Shown: positions 1 through 5,435 of the stretch, piece by piece
How positions within the stretch are numbered: the first letter of the stretch is position 1
How the letters are laid out: the number at the start of each line of letters is the position of its first letter
From: Candidatus Nitrosopumilus sp.
GTDB lineage: Archaea; Thermoproteota; Nitrososphaeria; Nitrososphaerales; Nitrosopumilaceae
Direction: 5' to 3'
Length of the DNA stretch: 5,482 nucleotides
Assembly (NCBI GenBank): GCA_013043295.1
Contig: JABDOO010000036.1
Coordinates: 1 to 5,482 of the forward strand
The notes under the pieces: model-generated
The model's input: only the letters and a program-made list of their open reading frames with translations
Told to the model about the DNA's origin: nothing
The model's database searches: none
Position numbers and translations under genes: made by a program

Positions 1-102
1 CAACTGATCTCACTTTATGAGGCTAAATCAAAGAAGAAGAACGAATGTCATTTTGTCACTGCAAAAAAGATTCGTGATGTCTCAAACCGTATGATCTACT
101 GA
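1..102 (+). CDS. C-terminal end of an unrecognised protein (partial)
   Basis: An open frame runs from the left edge for 33 codons to a TGA at 100-102. The peptide begins QLISLYEAKSKKKNE and ends NRMIY. It is rich in lysine and arginine and contains a run of three lysines. I do not recognise the family from this fragment. It is read as a real gene end because it sits on the same strand as EF-2, stops 48 bases before it, and the EF-2 promoter begins just after the stop. The start and most of the gene lie outside the window, so function cannot be assigned. Confidence 0.6.
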   Translation, partial: QLISLYEAKSKKKNECHFVTAKKIRDVSNRMIY

Positions 103-120
103 TCTTTTCAAAAACTAAGG

Positions 121-128
121 TTTAATAC
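121..128 (+). promoter_or_regulatory. TATA box for EF-2, leaderless promoter
   Basis: The sequence TTTAATAC is centred about 26 bases before the EF-2 ATG. Archaeal transcription usually starts 22-28 bases downstream of the TATA centre, so the message should begin at or within a few bases of the start codon. No Shine-Dalgarno motif lies between 129 and 150, which fits a leaderless transcript. Assignment is by spacing and sequence only. Confidence 0.6.
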
Positions 129-150
129 CTGAATCCAAAGTTTTGCGAAT

Positions 151-2343
151 ATGGCAAAATTCAAGTCAACATCTGAGGTCCTAAAAATTATCAAGAACAA
201 GGACAATATTCGTAACTTTGGTGTCATTGCTCACGTAGACCACGGAAAGACAACAATGAGTGACAGCCTTTTGGCAAACTCTGGAATTATTGCCCCCTCA
301 GCTGCTGGAAAAGCACTTGCTATGGACTTTGATAAAGAAGAACAAGAAAGAGGAATTACAATTTACCAAGCAAACGTTACCTTGCTCTTTGCCCAAAAAG
401 ATCAAGAATACGTAATTAACATGATTGATACACCAGGCCACGTCGATTTCAGTGGAAGAGTAATCCGAAGTCTTAGAGCCATTGATGGTGCAGTGGTAGT
501 ATGTGATGCAGTAGAAGGCATCATGACGCAAACTGAAACTGTAACTAGAATGGCATTAGAGGAGAGAGTAAAACCGGTATTATTTATCAATAAAGTTGAT
601 AGACTCATCAAAGAACTAAGATTAACTCCAGAAAAAATGCAAGCACAATTAGCAGAAGTTGTTTCAAATTTCAATACTCTAGTTGATACATATGCAGAAC
701 CAGAATACAAAGAAAAATGGAAGGTCTCAATTCAGGATGCAAGTGTAACATTTGGTTCAGCCAAAGACAGATGGGCAATTAACACTGATTTAATGAAAGA
801 ACGTGGAATTACATTCAAAGATGTAATTGATGCATACAATGATGAAAAACTCGAAGCACTAATTGAGAAAGCCCCTCTGGCTGACGCAGTTTTAGGAATG
901 GTTGTAAAACATCATCCAGCACCACACGATGCAATCAAGTACAGAATCCCACAAATTTGGAAAGGTGACTTGGATTCAGAAGTTGGAAAAGCATTGCTTG
1001 CTGGTGATGATAATGGTCCGACAATTATGATGGTAGTTAACATGGTATTAGATCCTGCAGCAGGTCCTGTTGCAATTGGAAGACTATTTTCTGGCACAAT
1101 TAAAGACGGTCAAACTTTACACATTATAGATGAGAAAAGAGAAGGACGAGTTCAATCAGTCAATTTCTTTATGGGTAACCAAAGAGAGCAAGTCGGTGAA
1201 CTTGGTGCAGGAAACATTCCGGCACTATTAGGATTAACTGAATGTAGAGCAGGAAACACACTATCATCAATTAAAGACATTCCAATGTTTGAAGGCGTCA
1301 AATATGTTTCAGAACCAGTTGTTCAAGTTGCAATAGAGCCTAAGCATCCTAAAGATTTACCAAAGCTAGTAGAAATTCTAAGACAGCTAACTATTGAGGA
1401 TCCAAACCTTGTTGTAAAAATTGATGAGGAATCTGGTGAGACAATTGTAGCAGGAATGGGTGTGTTACACCTAGATGTTGCAACACACAGAATCCAAGAT
1501 GCAAAATGTGAAATTGTAACTTCTGAGCCATTGATTAACTACAGAGAGACTGTCAAAGGTGGATGTGAACCAATCATGGCAAAATCTCCTAACAGACACA
1601 ATAAAATTTTCATGAAGGTAGAACCACTAGAACCGGAAATTGCACACATGCTAAGAACTGGAGAAATTTCAGATATCAAAGATAAAAAAGTCGTATCTGA
1701 TTTACTCAAAGGCGCTGGATGGGATACTGATACCATCAAGAGAGTCATGAAATTTGATTCACGTGGTAATGTTTTGATTAACGGAACAAAAGGTGTTCAG
1801 TTTGTACAAGAGTCAACTGATTCTATTAATTCTGGATTTGAAGAAGTAATGAAAGAAGGCCCTCTATGTAAAGAACAGATGAGAGATTGTAAATTCATCT
1901 TTACTCACTTTGTTCCACACGAGGATACAGCTCACAGAGGTTTGTCTCAATTGGGCCCTGCATCACGTCGTGCATGTATGGGAGCATTACTAACTGCAGG
2001 TACTGCAGTGTTAGAGCCAACTCTTGCTATTGAAGTTCGTGTCCCAACTGATTTGGTTGGAAACGTTGCAACAATTCTTTCTGGTAAACGTGGTAAGGTA
2101 CTTGACATGTCACAAAAAGGTGCATCAAGTATTGTAGTTGGTGAGATTCCAGCTTCTGAGACATTTACACTATCTGAAGCAATGAGAGGTCAAACCGCAG
2201 GACGTGCAACATGGAATACATCATTTAAGGAATGGACTGAAGTTCCAAAATCAATGCTAGGTCCAGCAGTAGCTGACATTAGAAAGAGAAAAGGACTAGC
2301 ACCAGATCCTCCAGGTGTTAACGAATTTATCGATAAAGAGTAA
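151..2343 (+). CDS. fusA: Translation elongation factor 2 (aEF-2)
   Basis: This cytoplasmic GTPase drives ribosomal translocation of tRNA and mRNA after peptide bond formation. At 730 residues it has the usual archaeal EF-2 length and is complete. The GTP-binding motifs are all visible: G1 AHVDHGKT (27-34), G2 RGIT (67-70), G3 DTPGH (93-97), G4 NKVD (147-150) and G5 GSA (202-204). Domains II and III follow at roughly 285-460. Domain IV contains the motif DTAHRG with His595, the expected diphthamide site and target of ADP-ribosylating toxins in this family. Domain V ends with the archaeal-type RKRKGL segment near the C-terminus. The ATG at 151 is chosen because it gives the normal N-terminus and sits about 26 bases after a TATA box. 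The gene has its own promoter and converges on the P-II-like gene. The residues after HRG (LSQLGP) differ from the GGQ-type sequence of many homologues. Confidence 0.98.
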   Translation: MAKFKSTSEVLKIIKNKDNIRNFGVIAHVDHGKTTMSDSLLANSGIIAPSAAGKALAMDFDKEEQERGITIYQANVTLLFAQKDQEYVINMIDTPGHVDFSGRVIRSLRAIDGAVVVCDAVEGIMTQTETVTRMALEERVKPVLFINKVDRLIKELRLTPEKMQAQLAEVVSNFNTLVDTYAEPEYKEKWKVSIQDASVTFGSAKDRWAINTDLMKERGITFKDVIDAYNDEKLEALIEKAPLADAVLGMVVKHHPAPHDAIKYRIPQIWKGDLDSEVGKALLAGDDNGPTIMMVVNMVLDPAAGPVAIGRLFSGTIKDGQTLHIIDEKREGRVQSVNFFMGNQREQVGELGAGNIPALLGLTECRAGNTLSSIKDIPMFEGVKYVSEPVVQVAIEPKHPKDLPKLVEILRQLTIEDPNLVVKIDEESGETIVAGMGVLHLDVATHRIQDAKCEIVTSEPLINYRETVKGGCEPIMAKSPNRHNKIFMKVEPLEPEIAHMLRTGEISDIKDKKVVSDLLKGAGWDTDTIKRVMKFDSRGNVLINGTKGVQFVQESTDSINSGFEEVMKEGPLCKEQMRDCKFIFTHFVPHEDTAHRGLSQLGPASRRACMGALLTAGTAVLEPTLAIEVRVPTDLVGNVATILSGKRGKVLDMSQKGASSIVVGEIPASETFTLSEAMRGQTAGRATWNTSFKEWTEVPKSMLGPAVADIRKRKGLAPDPPGVNEFIDKE

Positions 2344-2359
2344 AAATAGAATCTCTAAA

Positions 2360-2380
2360 AAATTAAAATCATTTTAATTT
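2360..2380. terminator. AT-rich inverted repeat between convergent genes, possible bidirectional terminator
   Basis: Ten-base arms (2360-2369 and 2371-2380) are perfect inverted complements around a single C at 2370. The element lies between the stop codons of EF-2 (2343) and the convergent P-II-like gene (2403). Each strand reads T-rich stretches here, including six consecutive T on the minus strand just past the repeat. Archaeal termination depends mainly on oligo-T tracts, so the region plausibly ends both transcripts. The repeat contains only A-T pairs apart from its centre, and its stability as a hairpin is doubtful. Confidence 0.4.
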
Positions 2381-2402
2381 AATATTTACAATACATAAAA
2401 AA

Positions 2403-2696
2403 TTAGAATGGGATGAAATCATCCACAGACGTAACTATTATGACTCCTTTGCCGTCAACTGATTTCTTTATGGCATCAGCTGCGGTTTGAACCTTGTCGT
2501 CATCAACTACTGCAGCTATGATTTTTCGTGGAAGGTGTGAACTAGTAACACTTGTTCCTCTACCTGAACGAGTTTGCTCTCGTTCTTTTCCTACACTCTT
2601 TACATCATATATCACTGCATCAAGATTCAATTCAGCAAGTGATACAGTTACTGCATCAACCTTTTCATTTTTTACTAAAACGGCTAATCTTTTCAT
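2403..2696 (-). CDS. Divergent P-II (GlnB)-like protein
   Basis: This 97-residue protein has the layout of the P-II signalling family, small trimeric proteins that sense ATP/ADP and 2-oxoglutarate and regulate nitrogen or other metabolism by binding partners. The N-terminus MKRLAVLVKNEKVDAV matches the first strand and helix, AELNLDAVIYDVKSVG the second strand, residues 36-54 a T-loop, and HLPRKIIAAVVDDDKVQTAADAI the following strand and helix. It departs from classical GlnB in two ways. The T-loop (SGRGTSVTSS) lacks the Tyr51 that is uridylylated. The B-loop segment TGxxGDGK is shortened to about DGKG (81-84), so normal ATP binding is doubtful. It also ends about 15 residues early. It has its own promoter and no adjacent ammonium transporter or glutamine synthetase, so the target is unknown. 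It could be a P-II-like sensor of another ligand. Confidence 0.75.
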   Translation of the reverse strand: MKRLAVLVKNEKVDAVTVSLAELNLDAVIYDVKSVGKEREQTRSGRGTSVTSSHLPRKIIAAVVDDDKVQTAADAIKKSVDGKGVIIVTSVDDFIPF

Positions 2697-2717
2697 TAGG
2701 TGTGCTTGACTTTAATC

Positions 2718-2725
2718 ATATTTAA
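2718..2725 (-). promoter_or_regulatory. TATA box for the P-II-like gene
   Basis: On the minus strand this reads TTAAATAT, centred about 25 bases before the ATG at 2696. The spacing predicts transcription starting at or next to the start codon, so a leaderless message. No Shine-Dalgarno motif is present in the 20 bases before the ATG. Confidence 0.6.
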
Positions 2726-2801
2726 GATTGTGATAATTATGACTATGATATTAAATCGTTATAATCCAGGTCAAAATTTTAAAGAATTTGCCATAACCTA
2801 G

Positions 2802-2817
2802 AATTATACAATATACA
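2802..2817 (+). promoter_or_regulatory. Possible promoter of the zinc-finger gene (TATA-like)
   Basis: The stretch AATTATACAATATACA is the most TATA-like sequence upstream of the zinc-finger gene on the plus strand. It would place transcription start near 2832-2838 and give a leader of about 55-60 bases. No good TATA element sits at the leaderless distance (around 2868). The assignment is tentative because the whole region is AT-rich. Confidence 0.35.
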
Positions 2818-2841
2818 ATTTATCATCTAAAATCTTGCCCA

Positions 2842-2850
2842 AAAGGAGGT
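2842..2850 (+). promoter_or_regulatory. Orphan Shine-Dalgarno-like sequence
   Basis: AAAGGAGGT contains GGAGGT, a full match to the complement of the conserved CCUCC at the 3' end of 16S rRNA. No ATG, GTG or TTG lies 5-12 bases downstream in any frame, and the nearest plausible start (2894) is 44 bases away. The motif therefore does not decide a start in the usual manner. It may be chance, a leader element, or part of an unannotated RNA. Confidence 0.3.
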
Positions 2851-2893
2851 TATTCCATAAAGAGTAAAAAGGTACAAAGCTTATTGCTCCTCA

Positions 2894-3082
2894 ATGAATT
2901 TTAACTGTGTATTTTCATCATGCGATTACAAATGCAATGACATTGAAGAAGAGGATTTCCTTGTACATCTAAAAGAAAAACATAGATCTGAAATCTTAGA
3001 TATTTCAAAAAAAGAGAATATCCCAACTAGTATGGCTCAAATGATTGCAACATCCAACTCCAAAGTATTCATAAACACTTAG
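2894..3082 (+). CDS. Small C2H2-type zinc-finger protein
   Basis: This 62-residue protein is largely one putative zinc finger. Cys5 and Cys10 are followed by His25 and His30 in a C-x4-C-x14-H-x4-H arrangement, with an extra Cys14 and an acidic run (IEEEDF) between the pairs. HLKEKHRSE has the helical pattern that follows the second pair in C2H2 fingers. The C-terminal 30 residues are polar with no recognisable domain. Small single-finger proteins are common in archaea and often bind nucleic acid or protein partners; a specific role cannot be given. The ATG at 2894 is the only usable start, because a stop at 2858-2860 closes the frame and no ATG, GTG or TTG occurs between. Its TAG is 2 bases from the stop of the convergent nuclease gene, so the two transcripts probably overlap at their 3' ends. 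Confidence 0.75.
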   Translation: MNFNCVFSSCDYKCNDIEEEDFLVHLKEKHRSEILDISKKENIPTSMAQMIATSNSKVFINT

Positions 3083-3084
3083 AA

Positions 3085-3867
3085 TTAGGACTCGCACCCT
3101 ACTCCGTCTTTGTCTCCGTCAAACCCATGTGGATCATCTCCAGTAACTTGGAAATTTCTAACAGCAATATCAGAACAATCTAAATCCTCGATTCCTGGCT
3201 CTAGACAAATTGATGGATATGAACTATCGCAGTTCTCCCAAACCTGCGGAACTTTACCTATGATCTGTTTTGATTTACATCCGTAATCTTGAGCCCAATC
3301 TTCTCCAATAAACTCACTATTCATGCAGTACTGAGTTAAAATTTTGGCATGACCATTTTGTAATAAAATTTCATTTATAATTCCATTTTCACAGTGTATT
3401 TTTCCTAGCAGTCTTCCAAATTCATCATAGAGTTGTCCATCATCTTGATCAACTAAAATCATGCTTCCTACAGGACATGACATTGCAGTAAATGATGTTG
3501 CCTCTGCATATCCTACTTCTCCTTTTTCAGGAGTATCAACTAATGATAATCGAATTTTATAGGAATCAGAATAGATTGTATCACCATCAATAATTTTTAT
3601 CACTTTTTCTCTAACACAAATTGCACTTCCGGAGCATTGAATTTTTTTTACTTGAGTCTCAGTACCTTTTTCTATAGTACATCCGTTATGCTCCCAAATA
3701 CCTCCATTTGATAGGCATTCAATTTTTTCCTTATTTTCATTCGGTGATGCAACACCAGTAAATCCAGTTCTTTGATCTTCCCATGTCTCACTGGGAGTTA
3801 CTGCAAAAATCCCAATTGCCGCTATTATTGCTATGACGATTATGACGATAATTATTATGATATTCAA
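3085..3867 (-). CDS. Membrane-anchored thermonuclease (SNase) with Excalibur-like C-terminus
   Basis: This 260-residue protein is probably an extracytoplasmic Ca-dependent nuclease that cleaves DNA or RNA. Residues 3-23 are almost entirely Ile, Val and Ala, forming a signal-anchor helix with little positive charge before it. A short Cys motif (C51 to C63, GGIW between) precedes the SNase domain at about 85-180. The catalytic set seen in staphylococcal nuclease is present: Asp94 and Asp96 in DGDT, Arg106, Glu114 in VDTPE, and Arg152 in FGR. The C-terminus (about 230-260) matches the Excalibur type, with DPHGFDGDKDGVGCE supplying EF-hand-like calcium ligands. Twelve cysteines suggest disulfides outside the cell. 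The start is TTG at 3867: a stop closes the frame at 3880-3882 and no in-frame ATG exists before residue 129. An ATG at 3883 is out of frame. Possible roles are nutrient scavenging of extracellular DNA or defence; neither is shown by context. Confidence 0.88.
   Translation of the reverse strand: MNIIIIIVIIVIAIIAAIGIFAVTPSETWEDQRTGFTGVASPNENKEKIECLSNGGIWEHNGCTIEKGTETQVKKIQCSGSAICVREKVIKIIDGDTIYSDSYKIRLSLVDTPEKGEVGYAEATSFTAMSCPVGSMILVDQDDGQLYDEFGRLLGKIHCENGIINEILLQNGHAKILTQYCMNSEFIGEDWAQDYGCKSKQIIGKVPQVWENCDSSYPSICLEPGIEDLDCSDIAVRNFQVTGDDPHGFDGDKDGVGCES
3832..3849. repeat. Tandem 9-base duplication inside the membrane-anchor codons
   Basis: TATGACGAT occurs twice in direct succession (3832-3840 and 3841-3849), followed by the related AATTATTATGAT. 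On the coding strand it encodes repeated Ile/Val residues of the nuclease signal anchor. A repeat of nine bases preserves the reading frame if it expands or contracts by one unit, changing helix length by three residues. Confidence 0.6.
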
Positions 3868-3992
3868 TATTTGATGGTGTCATGATCTTAACAAAAAGTT
3901 TTATGATGAGAAGAATATTTTCTATGGAAAATTATTGAGGTTTATTCAATTACAAGTAAATTCTTTTTTCTAATGCTTCTAAGGATGTTAAA

Positions 3993-4000
3993 CATATAAT
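3993..4000 (+). promoter_or_regulatory. Upstream TATA-like element, possible second promoter
   Basis: CATATAAT inside AAACATATAATATC is a good TATA-like match. It would start transcription near 4020-4024, giving either a leader of roughly 135 bases for the ribbon-helix-helix gene or a small separate RNA covering the inverted repeats. No start codon lies at leaderless distance. In AT-rich DNA such matches also arise by chance. Confidence 0.3.
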
Positions 4001-4051
4001 ATCGTAGATAGTCATGAGTTGGAAATTCCATATTATTTTTATTTATTACTC

Positions 4052-4069
4052 ATTGGTTTCCAATAAACC
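4052..4069. repeat. Overlapping small inverted repeats, possible operator or leader hairpin
   Basis: ATTGG/CCAAT (4052-4056 and 4060-4064) and GGTTT/AAACC (4055-4059 and 4065-4069) are two mutually exclusive five-base inverted repeats. In addition TTGGAAA at 4019-4025 is the inverted complement of TTTCCAA at 4057-4063. They precede a gene for a predicted ribbon-helix-helix DNA-binding protein, a class that often binds short repeats near its own promoter. The arms are short, so the assignment is speculative. Confidence 0.3.
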
Positions 4070-4126
4070 AGATGTATTATTTGCAATTTAATAATTACAA
4101 CCAAGTGCAATTGAATTATTTAGAAA

Positions 4127-4134
4127 ATATAAAA
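4127..4134 (+). promoter_or_regulatory. TATA box for the ribbon-helix-helix gene
   Basis: ATATAAAA lies in AAAATATAAAAG and is centred about 29 bases before the TTG start. Predicted transcription start is near 4153-4158, giving a leader of only a few bases. The spacing supports the TTG at 4160 as the true start rather than a position further downstream. Confidence 0.6.
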
Positions 4135-4159
4135 GATATGGGATGCTGATCTATTTGAA

Positions 4160-4702
4160 TTGGATGAAGATAATAAAATAGTAAAAAGTGAATCTATCAC
4201 GCTTAGATTAAAAACAGACACTTTGGAGAAAATCCGAAGAAATGCAAAATATGATAAAACAACATTGAATTCTGCAGCATCTCAAATGCTTGATCATGCT
4301 GTTGACTGGTCAATTCCTGCAGCAAGAGCTGGATGGGTTCCAATACCTAAGAAAATTCTAATGGCAATTATTGAAAATCTTGATGAGGTAACAATTAAGG
4401 AGGTTGCAAGTGCTGTGGGAAAAACTGTCCCAAAAGATATGCTACTAATTATGAAAGAGGGAATTTCCGTATCTGATTGGGTAAAGGTTCTAAAAGATAG
4501 AGCAATTGCAGCAGGGTTTTCACACTATGAAGAAGAGGATGAAGAGAAAATCCACATTGTCACAAAACATGATATGGGGATGAAGTGGTCTTTATGGTTT
4601 AGGGCATTTTACAAATCATATTTTGAAGAACTTGACTGCCCTGTTACTTTTAGCATTACTGATAGCACTATCGTATATGAAATACAAAAAAGCAATTTGT
4701 GA
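4160..4702 (+). CDS. Ribbon-helix-helix protein with an uncharacterised C-terminal domain
   Basis: The 180-residue product has two parts. Residues 10-50 fit a ribbon-helix-helix DNA-binding fold: a strand SITLRLK (12-18) with alternating polar residues, a helix TDTLEKIRRNAK (19-30), a turn, and a second helix to about 49. Such proteins dimerise through the strand and insert it into the DNA major groove. Residues 55-180 form a larger mixed alpha/beta domain with the stretch KHDMGMKWS (136-144) and a strand-rich end (VTFSITDSTIVYEI). I do not recognise that domain; it may sense a ligand or mediate oligomerisation. The start is TTG at 4160: a stop lies in frame at 4130-4132, no ATG or GTG intervenes, and an ATG at 4138 is out of frame and stops after three codons. 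A TATA box at 4127-4134 agrees. It lies 50 bases before the AIM24-family gene on the same strand and could regulate it or itself. It is predicted cytoplasmic, with no membrane segment. Confidence 0.8.
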   Translation: MDEDNKIVKSESITLRLKTDTLEKIRRNAKYDKTTLNSAASQMLDHAVDWSIPAARAGWVPIPKKILMAIIENLDEVTIKEVASAVGKTVPKDMLLIMKEGISVSDWVKVLKDRAIAAGFSHYEEEDEEKIHIVTKHDMGMKWSLWFRAFYKSYFEELDCPVTFSITDSTIVYEIQKSNL

Positions 4703-4752
4703 TTTTCATACAAAGAGAAATATTCAAATCATAATACTCTAACCATTATTCA

Positions 4753-5424
4753 GTGCAATATGAAATTCTGAAAAACCCTATGGGATTAATTGAGTTCACA
4801 TTAAATAATGGTGAAAAAGTGACTGCAGAAGCTGCTGCTATGGTGTATATTCGAGGTAACATAATTACTGAAACTAAAATGAGAAAAGGTGGTTTTCTAA
4901 AATCTTTAAAGGCTGCAGCCCTGGGTGGAGAATCGTTTTTTGTAAATGAGTTTATCGCACAAGAAGACAACTGCAAGCTTGGTCTGACTGGAAACATGCT
5001 TGGAGATATTGAAGTGATCAAAATAGAAGAAGAATTCATTGTCCAATCTGGTGCATTTGTAGGTTCTACTGGTGATCTTACACTTGATACTAAATGGCAG
5101 GGATTCACCAAAGGAATATTTGGTACTAACATGTTCATGCTAAAAACAATAGGTCGTGGTGATATCTTTGTAAATGCATGGGGTGGTATTTTAGAAACCA
5201 AATTAAATCCAGGAGAGAAGATGATAATTGACAATTATCAGCTAGTGGCGCTAAGCTCTACTGCAAGTTATAGAGTAACAAAACATGGCAGCCTTAAAAC
5301 TACTTTATTTGGTGGGGAAGCATTGGTTATGGAAATTGAGGGGCCAGGAACTGTATACATTCAGACCAAAAATGTCATGGAATTTGTACGTTCTATAATC
5401 CCATTTTTACCCAAAAGAAACTAA
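4753..5424 (+). CDS. AIM24 / TIGR00266 family protein
   Basis: This 223-residue protein belongs to the AIM24/TIGR00266 family, found in bacteria, archaea and, as AIM24, in yeast mitochondria. The fold is a glycine-rich beta structure; its biochemical role in prokaryotes is not established. Recognisable family stretches are the opening MQYEI, the AEAAAMVYIRGNI block (25-37), the Gly-rich linker with LKAAALGGESFFVNEF (52-67), NPGEK followed by IIDNYQLVALS (152-168), and the closing GPGTVYIQT (197-205). The length is normal for the family. The start is GTG at 4753, because the family N-terminus begins there and the only in-frame ATG is codon 10; an ATG at 4760 is out of frame. No Shine-Dalgarno motif precedes it. 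Weak TATA-like sequences at 4718-4737 could give it its own promoter, or it may be read through from the ribbon-helix-helix gene 50 bases upstream. There is no signal peptide or membrane helix. Confidence 0.92.
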   Translation: MQYEILKNPMGLIEFTLNNGEKVTAEAAAMVYIRGNIITETKMRKGGFLKSLKAAALGGESFFVNEFIAQEDNCKLGLTGNMLGDIEVIKIEEEFIVQSGAFVGSTGDLTLDTKWQGFTKGIFGTNMFMLKTIGRGDIFVNAWGGILETKLNPGEKMIIDNYQLVALSSTASYRVTKHGSLKTTLFGGEALVMEIEGPGTVYIQTKNVMEFVRSIIPFLPKRN

Positions 5425-5435
5425 AAATTTGAAAA

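Larger units (their letters stand above)
3868..4159. other. 292-base AT-rich divergent intergenic region
   Basis: This region separates the nuclease (leftward) from the ribbon-helix-helix gene (rightward) and must hold both promoters. On the minus strand, CATAAAAC near 3899-3906 could serve the nuclease, with a leader of about 10 bases. On the plus strand there are TATA-like elements at 3993-4000 and 4127-4134. Small inverted repeats lie around 4019-4069. The only short open frames (for example 25 codons from the ATG at 4014 to TAA at 4091) have no supporting promoter spacing and are not called. No tRNA or conserved RNA is recognisable. Confidence 0.6.

Noticed and set aside
402..710. Minus-strand open frame of 102 codons inside EF-2
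   Set aside because: The EF-2 reading frame here contains conserved G motifs, so the antisense frame is incidental.
2494..2709. Plus-strand open frame of 71 codons opposite the P-II-like gene
   Set aside because: The minus-strand frame has a P-II fold pattern and a TATA box at the right distance; the plus-strand product has neither.
2797..2904. Open frame covering the Shine-Dalgarno-like motif, with the peptide KSCPKGGYS
   Set aside because: No ATG or GTG occurs in frame and it overlaps the zinc-finger start; there is no sign of translation.
4014..4091. 25-codon open frame (MSWKFHII...) in the intergenic region before the ribbon-helix-helix gene
   Set aside because: The nearest TATA-like element is only about 17 bases upstream, too close for transcription to include the ATG, and there is no Shine-Dalgarno motif or recognisable sequence.
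4160..4702. Possible antitoxin of a toxin-antitoxin pair
   Set aside because: The ribbon-helix-helix fold suggests this, but the protein is much longer than typical antitoxins and the neighbour is an AIM24-family protein rather than a RelE, MazF, PIN or Fic toxin.
4746..5234. Minus-strand open frame of 162 codons opposite the AIM24-family gene
   Set aside because: It lies within a well-supported gene in full family agreement, its product has no recognisable pattern, and no minus-strand promoter is evident. It is a frame shadow.
3085..5424. A defence or mobile island containing nuclease, zinc finger and regulator
   Set aside because: There is no integrase, transposase, direct-repeat boundary, tRNA att site or obvious base-composition change, and the genes do not share a transcription unit.
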